Source of the DNA: Stachybotrys elegans
Taxonomy: Eukaryota > Ascomycota > Sordariomycetes > Hypocreales > Stachybotryaceae
Length of the DNA stretch: 64,000 bases
Reading direction: 5' to 3'
NCBI GenBank assembly: GCA_020746835.1
Contig: JAGPNK010000013.1
Span: 868,001 to 932,000, forward strand
The first letter of the stretch is position 1; every line of letters begins with the position of its first letter. This document shows, piece by piece, positions 11,919-22,948 of this stretch. The position numbers were made by a program, and so were the translations under genes. The notes below the pieces were generated by a model. The model saw nothing but the letters and a program-made list of their open reading frames with translations, was not told the origin of the DNA and searched no databases.

Positions 11919-12960
11919 CTACTTGAGAGCATTGGCAGCAAAAGCCGCCGTCGCCTTGGCCGCCTTTTCCCTCCGCTCGCTGTACCTGTCGCCAAACAGG
12001 TCAAAGTGCGGGCGCATCAGGATCGTGTACTTGACCAGCTCCTCCATGCAGTCGACGAGCCGGTCCCTGTTCCCGCTCGGCAGCAGGCGGGCGCGACCGC
12101 TGCCGTCGCCACCCTCGTCCTCGAACTGCTTGTAGGCCGTAGGGATGCTCGACTGGTTCGGGATGAGGAACATTCGCATCCAGCGGCCCAAGACTCGTAA
12201 GCTGTTGACCGTGTTGAAGGACTGGCTGCCGCCGTTGACCTGGATAATGGCAAGTGTCCGCCCCTGCGTCGGCCGCACTGAGCCGGTGGCCAGCGGGATC
12301 CAATCGATCTGGTTCTTGAACACTGCCGTCAGGTTGCCGTGCTGCTCGGGCGAGCACCAGACATGAGCGTCGCTCCATAGTGATAGCTGTCGCAGCTCCT
12401 GCACGGCCTCGTGCTCGGCGGGCACCGAGTCGCGGATGGGGAGCTTCGAGGGGTTGAAGATGCGCACGTCGCACCCGAGCCGGTGAAGAATGCGGGCCGC
12501 CTCAAAGGCCGTCAACTTGGAATACGAGCTGCCAGTTTGTATCAGCACAAGCATGCCCGAGTGTATGATTGGCAAAGGGAACCAACCGGCTTCGCAAACT
12601 GCCATACAGCACCAAGATCTTTAATCTCGAACCTGTTTTGATGATGTTTTCCTGTGCCATGGCCGTCACTGTATCCAGCTCGAGTTGCGCGACCCAGTCA
12701 TTTGCTGCATCCTCCGGGCCGAGTATGAAGGGCCTGTACTTGGCCCGGATAACGGGGTCATCCTTGTCCTCTGAGATGGCCAGGATGGGAGCCTCTTTGA
12801 CTTGTGCGTCCTCTGATCGGAGCTGCTTCTGGTGTTCTGAGACCGTCATCCTGGGCGGCAGCGAGGAAATCGGGGCGGTGAAGCCTGGCTGGAATCTGGG
12901 CGCGACAGACCGTACGAGGCGCTGGTTCCAAATAAGAGTAGTCAAATAGCGAGCAGGCAT
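11919..12960 (-). CDS. arsH: ArsH-type NADPH-dependent FMN reductase
   Basis: Flavodoxin-like flavoprotein of the ArsH family, linked to resistance to trivalent organoarsenicals and to quinone/FMN reduction. Exons are 12960-12587 and 12528-11919 (327 residues). The 58-nt intron has an uncommon GTTGGT donor and lies inside the FMN-phosphate loop LYGSLRSRSYSKL (about residues 118-130). Strong family blocks follow: SLWSDAHVWCSPEQHGN, KNQIDWIPL, GGSQSFN, LRVLGRWMRM and PNQSSI. The first 40 residues are Arg-rich and hydrophobic, so either a mitochondrial presequence or a start at the internal Met (12846) is possible. No arsenite exporter or arsenate reductase is nearby, so this is a lone copy. Confidence 0.92.
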
Positions 12961-14596
12961 GACTACAGTAAGTCGACAAAAGTAAAATGTCTTTTTGTAT
13001 GTCGCTCAACTATAAAAGTCTGATTACCTTTGGAGACCCACTGTATTTGGCCCTCCATCGCTTGCCCACCTAAATATGCCCAGTGGACTGCCTTGGGGTC
13101 GATAGGCACTGAGAGGTAAACCTCACTCACTATTAATACTTCTCCGTAAAGATAAAAGAACTTACCAAGCACGCTTCGCTGAATTCAGTAACAAGAAAAT
13201 TGCAGTAGAGAATCTGGCTACGCATGATGATTATCGCCGACATGGCTGCTGGGGGATTGGAAAAGTCGTTGAACATAGGCTGGTGGTCACAGCCTTTGCT
13301 AGTCCCATGAGCAAGATCTTGCACATTTCAATCGGGGTTCACGGTCATTGGTGGGTGTTCTCACCAGGTCGTAGGGAAGAGAAGTAGCTTGCGACGTCAT
13401 TTTTGGTCTACAACAGCACTGACGCGCCGAATACATCTCCTTCGCAGCCACCTGCTTTTAACCAGGCGCATGTCTACACCAAGCGTTGCGTAAGACGCCG
13501 CCCCAAATTGGGCAGGTTCGGGCGTCGTACGCGTGAGCCCACGGTGAGTGATGGTAAGCTTCCCCTTACGGAAATCGGTGGGCACACTTCAAGCAGCTGC
13601 TTATCGCCACATAGTAGCACAAGTTGGGCCATGTCTCGAACGCACGCGAACGTTAGAGACACATACGGACGAGCCCTCCGAGCTTCTCTGAAACGGGAAG
13701 TCGGAGAGCAAGGAACTGCACCCGTGGTCGGTCTTGGTTCGGAAAGCAATGGCAGCCTCATGGCTGTTTTGCCTAAGCTTGATTCATATATCTTATGGTC
13801 AAGCCATGCCAGCTCTTCCTTTGTGAAGAAATCTACCTGCTGCAAGTTCCTTCTTTGCGCTATAGCTACACCTGAAGGCTTGGGCATACCCGAGTTATGA
13901 AACAAGTCGGCAATAACGTCAGAGTTTTCACACATTCACTCATGGCGTAAGCCGTACCAAAATTCTCGACCTTGGTTCGAGGACAAGAATCAGCGTCAAT
14001 GGCTCACAGTCCAATAGAAATAATGATACAGCAACGGGCACCGGGCACGATGCCTCCTTATGCCAAGCCCATTCAACGGAAGTGCGAACTGGGTCCTGTC
14101 TCGACACGAAATGCTGCAACCACCACCCACAGTCTGCATATTTAGGGAATCTTCCAGTCTGTGGCGGCCAAAGTCCCCTCCAGAGATATCTACTAGAACT
14201 CCAAGACCGACCGGTGCAAGAAAGATTGCTGGAACGGGCGATAGATGTGAACAGGAAGCACGGAGCGAGGTGAATTTAGACGATGTATGGATGAACGCAT
14301 GCCGCTGCCGCTGCCCCAAGTCCGGATATTGATACTCCCTGTTTTTATGCGCCGCTGCGTTTCTTAATCATGCCTCTTTTCAGAGGGCAATTCGCACAAG
14401 AACAAAGAGACTGGCATCTAAAGTACCTAGGGAGGGTGGTCAGGTGTCAAGGGCATAGCTTAGTTGCATATTCACCTATGTTTTTCTGGCAGGCGCCAGC
14501 TGCTCTCGTCATACGCGGCTGTCTCGCTTCAGGCATCTCCCTCCCTCTCTCATCTCTCCTGCGACCTTTATCGGCATATGCGTCCTCCTCGGCAGC
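12961..14596. other. Intergenic region, ArsH to amidase pseudogene
   Basis: About 1.6 kb. A 153-codon minus-strand frame (13474-13935) and an overlapping plus frame (13403-13900) are open, but neither shows a motif I recognise. They may be relics or chance. No RNA gene seen. Confidence 0.4.
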
Positions 14597-16733
14597 ATGT
14601 TCTCCGTCAGCCAGTTCCTCGAGCTGCTGCTCCCCACCCTGAAGACCAACGCGCTGGATTTGCTCACCGCCGACGCCCAAAGCATTGCAACTCCTCTTCA
14701 GCAGGGCCGCCTGAGCAGCGTTGAGCTCGTCGAGAAGTATCTCGATTCGATTCAACTCCACGATGGCCGCCTTCACGCCATGTTGAGCATCGCGCCGAGA
14801 GAGGACCTGCTGCGAACCGTGGCCGCGCTCGACCTTGAACGTACACAGCGCAATGTACGAGGCCCACTGCATGGCATTCCCATCATCATCAAGGACAATA
14901 TTGCCACGCATCCCGATCTCGGCATGAAAACAACCTGCGGCTCCTTGGCCTTGCAAGACATGAGACCCTACGCAAATACCCGCGTTGCTGATAAGGTCAA
15001 GCCTGCCCCATTTCAGCAGATTGCCCCGTGAACCTTGGGTCTAACCAGAGTCATGTCGTAGCTTCTCAAAGCAGGACTGATTATCCTTGGAAAGGCCAAC
15101 TTGAGTGTAAGGCTCCCAAGACTGTTCGGAACCAAGGCCAGAAACTAAAACATAATAGGAATGGGCATACGCACGGTATACATCCACAGCAGCCATTTTC
15201 CCGCCGTGAAATGAAGCTCATATGTCTTTCCTCGCAGAAGCTTCAGTATTCCGAGTGGCTGGTCAGGTCTGGGTGGCCAGTGTCAGTCCGCGTATGTTCG
15301 TGGCGGTGTTGATCCTGATGATAGTGTTGATGGCCACAGCGTAAGCACCATGTCGTGGGGCTCTGAGCATCAGTTCTTACCGGCTGACGCGCCAAAAATA
15401 TAGAATCCTTCAGGGTCATCAGCCGGATGAGCTGTGGGGGTTTCTGCTGGATACGCGCCTTTCTCGCTTGGGTCAGAAACAGACGGTTCGCTCGTTTCAC
15501 CTGCATCAACGGCCGCTCTTTACACCATAAAACCAACTATTGGTCTCGTTTCCCAAGACGGGATCATCTCCATCAGTCACACCATGGATTCTGCCGGACC
15601 GATGGCTAAAACGCCTCACGATCTTGCTGCTCTGCTTGATATCATCTGGGAGTCAGCATCGGGAGACTCTGCTGGACCAACAAAATCTTTTTACGACATC
15701 GTCAGTTCTGGTGGCTCCTGGGGTGAGTTGTCCATTGCCACACTTGGGTACAAGAAGTGGTGGCCACCGAAGGAATTTCTCAAGCCCGTAGAAAGCGCAA
15801 CGAACCCGATGGTATGCAGTTTCTTCCCTTTTCGTACTTTGTCACCTTTCCAAAGACATCTAGCTGACTCGGCAAAAAGCACTCAGAAATACAAGCTGCA
15901 TATAATGAGATGGAACGCCTTGCCAAGCGGTTTGCTCCAAACGTCCCGCTCCCCATGCCTTCAGAATACATGCTTGATGGACGGGATAGTGAATGGACTG
16001 TCACTTGTAGTTGTGAGTGGTCGAGATAGCTTATGTGTCTTCTTCGTCCAGGTATTCACACTTAGCAGTGGCCGACTTCAGGGTGGACCTTGATCGCTAC
16101 CTACAGTCAACTGAGTACTGTCGAGTTCGTAGCATCCAGGAATTGATTAATTTCAACATTGAGCACGCAGATGTCGAGCTCCCTGAAGGTATGCGACCTG
16201 CCGCGTTTTCTTCGTGAGCTTCTTCAAAGATTTTCTGTATCCGTGCCTTTATTTCCCCTATTTTCTACTACTCATTCTATATGCATAGAAGCAGCTACAA
16301 CCCATCATACTAACCGACACCAGGCTAATATGATCAACAAAATCTTATTGACGCCAAGAATCTGCAATTGGGTCCTGGAGAGTACGAAAGCCATCTTTCA
16401 CACTTGAGAAAGGTCGCGCGGGAAGATGGCATTGACCACATTCTTGAAAAATATCAAGTCGACGTCATTGTTGGCTCGGCCGATACTGCTATGACAGCGC
16501 TCGCAAGCGGCAGTGGTGAGGAAGCCTGTTGCGGCAAACATTCACACAGATAAGATGCTGATGAGGATGACATAGGTTACCCAGTCGGGGCTGTGCATTT
16601 AGGCTATCTGGACTATAACGGGCGGCCGTTTGGCTTGGCTGTGTTGGCTGGCAGAAATCAGGAGGCCAAGATTTTCAAGTTCATGAATGTGAGGGAGTCT
16701 ACCTTCGGTCCCCGGCGACCACCTTCGCTCTGA
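14597..16733 (+). pseudogene. Decayed amidase-signature gene
   Basis: Clear amidase-signature (GatA-like) gene in eight exon pieces: 14597-14995, 15062-15106, 15238-15340, 15404-15811, 15880-16012, 16066-16188, 16324-16515 and 16576-16733. The catalytic Lys ([12 protein letters not shown]), the cis-Ser loop region (NPSGSSAG) and the nucleophile Ser (ETDGSLVSPA) can all be traced. Breaks: an in-frame TGA at 15428-15430 directly after the cis-Ser loop; a TAA at 16326-16328 just after the 135-nt intron; and a reading-frame mismatch across the intron at 15107-15237, where the conserved frame starts one base after the only good acceptor. The C terminus reaches a normal stop at 16731. The family hydrolyses amide bonds; this copy should not make a full protein. 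Confidence 0.85.
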
Positions 16734-17762
16734 CGGAATCAAGAGCGAGATTATGTGCTGCGGCAGGTGGATTGCCTCGTGAGGTCGGTGGTTGGTTTGA
16801 GGGTGGTCATCATCAAGCTGCACTCTGCGCTTTACTGAGATTATTCCACGCGGAGCGCAATTCATTGGAGGTCAAGACGCTGATGAAAGTAGCGTTTTGG
16901 CATATGTAGCCACAAGCCTCGTTTTATGATAAGCTAATTTCAACCTAATATCATCCAGTCACCGCGAATGGCCAGGCTCAGTATCAAGCCCATGCAGCTG
17001 GGCATGAATTGCTGAATGGCTATCATTATCACATAAAGCTACTTGAGGAGTTCTATTGGCGGCGGGGACATTGGAAGGCTCCTGATACATGGCCAACTCA
17101 ATCATAAAATATACGAAACCCCATGTCCTCCCTGCCCTCCGACGAGAGAGCAGGATTATTGTCGAAGGCGGAGGTGTGAGCGGCACCTAGCGGCAAGTCA
17201 GCATCCTTGAAGTCACTTCTCCGCATCAGCTACCTGAAGCTGCTGCTCTTGGGTAGGACGGGAAGTGGTACATTGAGCAATGGATGGATTCGTTTGGGCG
17301 GCGCAATCAACCGTTTTGATAAGCCGCGCCTCGTCCTGGGCTCCAAAGTCGTCTCTATTCTGCCCGATGCGTCCTTCGTATGCTTGATCCTCCATGTGCA
17401 TTATTATGAATCAGCCTAGCGACTGGTTGGAGAAGCAACGACACCATATGCAGATGATTCTGATAGGTAAACCAAGAGAGCACCATTTTTGTCCCATGAC
17501 TTAAGAGGGAAGGATCCAGTCTTGTTTCTGTTCGAATATTCGTACTGTGCTCTCATAGGTTGAGGGTCTAGGGTAGATTATATGCTGCAGCTAAAATCTC
17601 AAATGAGGCTGAGCTCGCCCAGGCTTTCAGCCGCACTCGGGGGTTTATATTTGGCAGCGGTGTTTGATGCACTCTTGCCGACTCCGATTTCGCATCAAAC
17701 TTGCTCGTTAAGCGTCAGCCAACAATAGCGAAGCTCTTAAATTACTCGCCTACCCGTCAGGA
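16734..17762. other. Intergenic region, amidase pseudogene to HET gene
   Basis: About 1 kb. A frame without an ATG is open at about 16961-17107 (plus) and reads like protein (Tyr/His/Trp-rich), but I recognise no family; it may be a relic exon. The rest holds nothing I can support. Confidence 0.4.
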
Positions 17763-20017
17763 ATGGTCTGTCATACTGTTGACCATTGTCCACGGGACAG
17801 CAATCATGTAGAGTTGCTCCAGGAGATGCCCTCATGGTGGGGGGATGACGCTTCTCAGTGCCCTTCGTGCGGGCTCAAGAAATGGACAACGAGTTTTGAT
17901 GTACGACTCAGCACGGGTACATGGGCCGTCACGTTTGAAGAACTGGAGAATACCGCCAAGGCGGGCTGTCAAGATTGCGAACTCATACTCGATGCCGCCC
18001 TAACGTACATCCGCCCGACAGCACGCTTGGAGAACACCAAGGTACAAGTTTACCCGGAACCGCGTGGTAGGCGGTTGTATATACACATAAAGGCCATTTC
18101 TGATCTCGAGGAAGAATGTACTGAGTTGGAACTGGTACGTTATCAAGGTACGCAGATCTATCCAAAACCCCTGGAAAAAAATAGCAAAAGAAGAAGAAAG
18201 GACATCATTAGCAACGTGGAGGCAATCACTGAAAGTGAAGTAGACCGCAGCGCTAGCTTTGCAAAATCAGCGACTTCTCTGGATGGTCCTGTCTGGGATA
18301 TTATGACACAGGCACTTCCTTCTGGTCACACACTATCTCCATTAACCCAAGTCAAAATCGAGAACTGGATCTTGCAATGCGATTTATTACATGAAGCATG
18401 TCGGAAATCACGGGTCCAGGCGTTGCCTAGCCGGATCTTGGAGCTGCTGCCGGACATGGTCCGCGTGAGAGGAAAGCCAGAAGTGCGTGGTGTCTACGCT
18501 TGTCTCAGCCATTGTTGGGGAGCAGATGGTCCTTCGATAAAGCTTACATCCTGCACAGCCAACGACCTTAAGCTAGGAATTCCTATCAGCCAACTTCCAA
18601 GGACATTTCGAGATGCAGTCCACGTATGTCAGAGCTTGCGGATCAAATATCTATGGATTGATGCCCTGTGTACGCAAAATAGGCAATGTCAAGATGGGAT
18701 ATCAGAATGCTGATGAAGCGAACAGGTATTGAGCAAGACGACATTCAAGATTGGATGGAAAACGCAGCGCATATGGCGAGCATATTCGAGAACGCATGTC
18801 TGAATCTGGCGGCGACTAGTGCTCCCCATAGCGAGGGAGGTCTATTTGGGTTGGACGCGGACATTGCGGCCAAACAGCTTCAGCACCACCCGCAAATTTA
18901 TGTCAGGCACAGGAAGAGAGTATCAGAGTTTCCGCGTACTTACAGACAATTTTCAAGTACTCGCGATGAGAAGAGCAGAAGCGAGTTTCCACTACTTAAC
19001 CGCGCCTGGGTATGAAGCACCCTCCAACATGTATCTTGGATCTTTCATTGATAGTTAATACGGGCACAGGTCTATCAAGAACGCCGGCTGTCAAGAAGGA
19101 CAATACACTTTACCCGACAGCAAGTGTTCTGGGAATGCAACTCCCGCTTCATATCCGAGGACAAGACCATCGACACATCCTGGGACTATGGCGTGGACCA
19201 TCAGTCTACAGCAATCCACGCCCGGCCCTTTGGCTACTGGAGCGGTGATCCTGTCGCGGATTGGAAGAAGACCGTATCGGAGTTTCAGGGCCTGCAGCTG
19301 ACTTTTGAGACGGATCGCTTACCGGCCATCGCGGCCTTGGCTGAGAGAATGATGCGCTTCCGACGCGGCAAGGACACGTATATTGCCGGGATGTGGAAGA
19401 ACACCCTGCTCTCGGATCTCTCATGGTATCATTTTGGACAGTCCTATCCACGACCTGCGGGCACAACCCCATCATGGTCGTGGGCCTCTATCCAGGGGAA
19501 TGTGATGTGGGCGGAAGCGACACCACTGCCTGTGTCTGAGATTATTGACATCCAATACACTCGAGTTGGGCCAAAAAACATTGGAGACGCCGTCGGGGCA
19601 CACATCGTCGTCAGAGGCTTGGTCATTCATGGACACTACACAACGGGGAAGTCGCCTGATGAGCAATTCACAGTGCCTTATTGGGTTTCACTGGCAATTC
19701 ACAATCTACCTTCGTCATTCAGTGACGTAGCAGTCAGCCATTTCTACCCGGACTACAAATATACCGAAGCCACTCCGCCTGTCAATTCTGGGGACCCGCT
19801 CAAAGGGCTGATACTGTACAAGGAGAAGCGACAATGGACGGGTCTAGTGCTGCGAAAGGCCAAAGACAATCCTGAGCAGTATGAGAGAATTGGGTTATTT
19901 TCTGTTCAGCACAAGAACTATAGGGAACGCTTCTCGCAGGGACATAAAGAGGTTGATACGTCTCAAGTAGGAGAGTACATCGCCAGCCTTCCTGTTGAGC
20001 GAGTCTGCATAATATGA
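17763..20017 (+). CDS. HET-domain protein
   Basis: Heterokaryon-incompatibility family protein of 712 residues. Exons are 17763-18669, 18726-19009 and 19070-20017, with introns of 56 and 60 nt. The N-terminal region has a Cys-rich CPSCGLKK motif and a GCQDCELI motif, common before the HET core. The core starts near residue 241 (YACLSHCWG), followed by YLWIDALCIEQDDIQDW across the first intron, LNRAWVYQERRLSRRTIHF across the second, and PSWSWAS near residue 532. The architecture matches the long HET class shared with the genes at 50.6 and 60.4 kb. The expected role is allorecognition cell death; specificity is unknown. The frame is intact. Confidence 0.92.
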
Positions 20018-20074
20018 CCATCTTATCCTTGAGCAAAATATCTCGAGAACCTAAGATCATGGCACACCTGTGCT

Positions 20075-22054
20075 CTACTCAGAGGTCGCGCTTTGTCCAT
20101 TGATCTTCATACCATGCAGCTTATGCGCCAAATCCTGGGCATATCCGCACATGGTCAAGGTAGGGTTCCAGCTGCCCGCAGTGGGAAACAACGCACCTCC
20201 AGTGACAAAGACGTTCTTCACGCCATGGGGGCGGTACAGCTCATCCAGAGATCCACCTTTCTCCGGAGAACCGACAAAACAAGTACTGGCCTCATGAACA
20301 ATTCCAGGAATGCGAATCGTATCGACCGCGGGCTTCTTCGTAGCCCAGGCATGCGACGCCTCGTCCCAATACTCAATGGTCGACTCGGTGGCGCTGCCTC
20401 CGGACATGGCCTTGATAGTGTCGTAGGTTGCCTTGTCCATGACGTCCCATAGGTTACGGTCTTGCTGGCTCAGCGTGAATTGCAGGTCGACGTTGCAAGT
20501 CGGGTCTAGGCCCTTGTTCAGCTTGACATGGTTCTCGGTGTTCTTGTCGCTGAACTCGCCCAGCGTCGCGCAAACTACACAGCTCATTAGTTATGCTCTC
20601 TTACTCGGGGCCCACAAGGAGGAAAATACATACCAAAGACGACGTGGTTCTCGGAGCCTTTGAGTTGATCAAGCGTCGCAGCAGCTGCATAGTCGGGACA
20701 CTCTCGGGCAGCGTCCTCGGCATCGTGCTCCGGGTTGGGGCTATTCAGAGCCGTAATTTGGATGTGGTACTGTAGATTGCTCTTTGGGTCTTTCCCCGCC
20801 AAGTAAGACGCAGCAATCTGGAGCGACGGGCCCTTTGTCCAATTCTTGATATTCTTAACCGGACACCGAGCAGCAATGTGCGTCAAGAAGTGGCCCGTGA
20901 TGCGCTTGCCGACCGTTTCGCGGCAGCTCTGGAAGGAGTTGAGCAAGAGCGTAGCATTCGGGATGGCACCGGCACACAGGATGATCTTGGTGTCGTTGCC
21001 TGTCCAGGAGAGTGTTCCCTTGCTGGTTTCGAGAACACGGACGATGCCGTCGTCGCTCTGTGACATGCTTCTGGCCGAGCAATTCACTGCGAGTTCCAGC
21101 GGCGCTCCGTCTTCCGTCTTGGCTAGATGCCTCTGGCTTTCGTATATGCCAAGAAGAGGGCCAGGGACGGAGAACTTGTTGAACCGAAGCGTGGAGGTTG
21201 GGCTGCGGCGTCCGACTGCAAGGGGCGCCGATTCAACGTAGTCAGCACTATGAATACTACGCACTGAGTCGGTCAAGACCTTGTCAATGGCAGTCTGCAG
21301 CTTCCCAAAGACGGTGTCGTCAATCTCGGAAGCAGGAGTCACGTTGAGCAGCTTTTTGGCCTCTTGCCAGAAGGATTCCTTCTTGGCCGTTGCCTTCATG
21401 GACTCGGGAAAGTCTCGCATGAGCGCCTCCTTAGGTTGGGGACTCCAGGCAGACCAAAAGGTAGAGCGGCCGCCGAAGAAAGGGCACGATCCGTGGCAGA
21501 ACTTGAGCTCCTTTGTCTCAAACGTCTTGCGCGAGAGCGTCCATGGGAACGTCTCGGATGCGCCGCCGAGGACCATTTTGAATGGGAGAGGCAGGTTTTG
21601 GAAGTGAGAAGCCAGAAGTCTGTACGGTATCAGCATCAGGCATGGAAGCTCAAGGGTACACGAATTGACATACCACCTCGCTCTAGACAAAGAACTCGGG
21701 CGTTCTTGTCGAGCTCGTAGACCTTGTCGATAAAGGCCAGAGCCGTGCAGCCAGAGCCACTGACAATGTAGTCGAAAGAGCCATGAGAAAGGATATTTCC
21801 CCAAGTCTGCTCACTGCGTACATTCGTTTAGCGAATGACGAGATAATGTTCTGTTGTCAGCTGGCTTACCTCACAAAGTAGTCCGAGGCCATGACGGCCG
21901 TGGCGGTGGGCGACTGGACTCCGGGCACAGGGAAGCCATAGGCATTGGCTGGCGCTGGCTGGCGCTCATCATGCCTCTTGCCGACACGGCAGTGGAAGCT
22001 TGGGATTGTCTTGCCAGGAACGGCGAGGTAGTCGGGAAGTGTTTCAGCGTTCAT
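20075..22054 (-). CDS. GMC-family FAD oxidoreductase with a one-base frame break
   Basis: Glucose-methanol-choline oxidoreductase, about 600 residues. Minus-strand exons are 22054-21870, 21813-21674 (or 21677), 21619-20634 and 20574-20075. The dinucleotide-binding motif is YIVSGSGCTALAFID with the following LERG, and the FAD-linked block is HGSCPFFGGRSTFWSAW. The C terminus has HEASTCFVG and SWNPTLTMCGYAQDLAH, giving the expected His/Asn active-site pair. The exon sum is one base short of a multiple of three. The frame ending at LERG and the frame starting at HFQNLPLPF do not join across intron 2 with any GT-AG choice, so a one-base deletion near 21605-21619 or a sequence error is likely. Substrate unknown. 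No signal peptide is evident. Confidence 0.82.
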
Positions 22055-22765
22055 CTTGACGTGCAAACTACAGGTGAATAGGTCAACTGAGGAGTTGGAT
22101 GAGGGGGATGTCTAAGGCAAAGCTTGGGATACGATGGCCGCCTTTTATCGCCCATTGCTCATACAATTTCTTGGCCTCACCGCTCCTACACTATCGATGC
22201 ATGTCTCACTGTTACTTCTTCTTTCGTAAGACTGCATTGGCTGCTGGCGGATCGGCGTCGATAGAAGCCAGCTGAAAGAGGGGAAGGTTACATTAGGCCT
22301 CGACGAAGTGATGTGCCGGCATCTCCAGCGCTTGCGTGTAAGCACGATTCATTCCAATTGGCGAGTAGTTGCAGCTTGACCCTGATCTGTCGCAGTTCAG
22401 CCAGCCACATGCCTCGCCGCTGACGATCTAGAGGTCGGTGGACCGAGGGCAATGATCATACGGCTGTCGCTCATGGTTCTTGGCTAGGGACTTTTTGGAC
22501 GAGTGGCCAGATAATTAGGTACAAAGAAAATGAAAAATGAAAATAAAATCAATAGAATTTTATTTTACAATGTCATTACACTTTCTGAATGGCTGGTCTG
22601 AGCTGCAGTATGACGATCATGGCAGGGTCCAGCATTGGCCAAGTTTGCGTCTTCTCAATTGTTCCCAGGCCGCCATGGAGAAGATCATTCAAGTGAGATT
22701 TCAACCACTGCTAACTATATATTTCAGATTTTTTTTCCTCTTGAAAATGACCCTCGCACATTAAC
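22055..22765. other. Upstream region of the GMC gene
   Basis: Holds the GMC promoter, then an AT-rich stretch (22515-22570). No intact gene seen. Confidence 0.5.
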
Positions 22766-22948
22766 ATGAATTGCAGATCGATGTTGCCGGTCTAGGGCTT
22801 TGTCCAGCTTGATGTGGTTTCTAAGGCTCTTGTCACCAAGCTTGCCTAGCGTTACACAGACTAACACGCAACGAATTATTTACGATTTACTCCTTGGAGC
22901 TCTCAAAATGAAAATAAATACTAAGGACGACATAACCACGGCTCTTTC
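22766..22948 (-). pseudogene. Degraded duplicate of a GMC exon-intron-exon junction
   Basis: This stretch aligns along its length with 20475-20662, which spans the 5' end of the last GMC exon, its 59-nt intron and the 3' end of the preceding exon. Shared landmarks in order: GAATTGCAG, GTCTAGG, CAGCTTGA, TTCTTGTC/CTCTTGTC, GCCCAGCG/GCCTAGCG, and a GACGAC near the far end. Differences include many C/T and G/A exchanges and a small deletion. No frame is open. The similarity ends at the stop codon of the adjoining HET-NACHT-WD40 gene. Confidence 0.75.

Noticed and set aside
13474..13935. 153-codon minus frame upstream of ArsH
   Set aside because: Starts plausibly but shows no motif, and a competing plus frame covers the same bases; not strong enough to call a gene.
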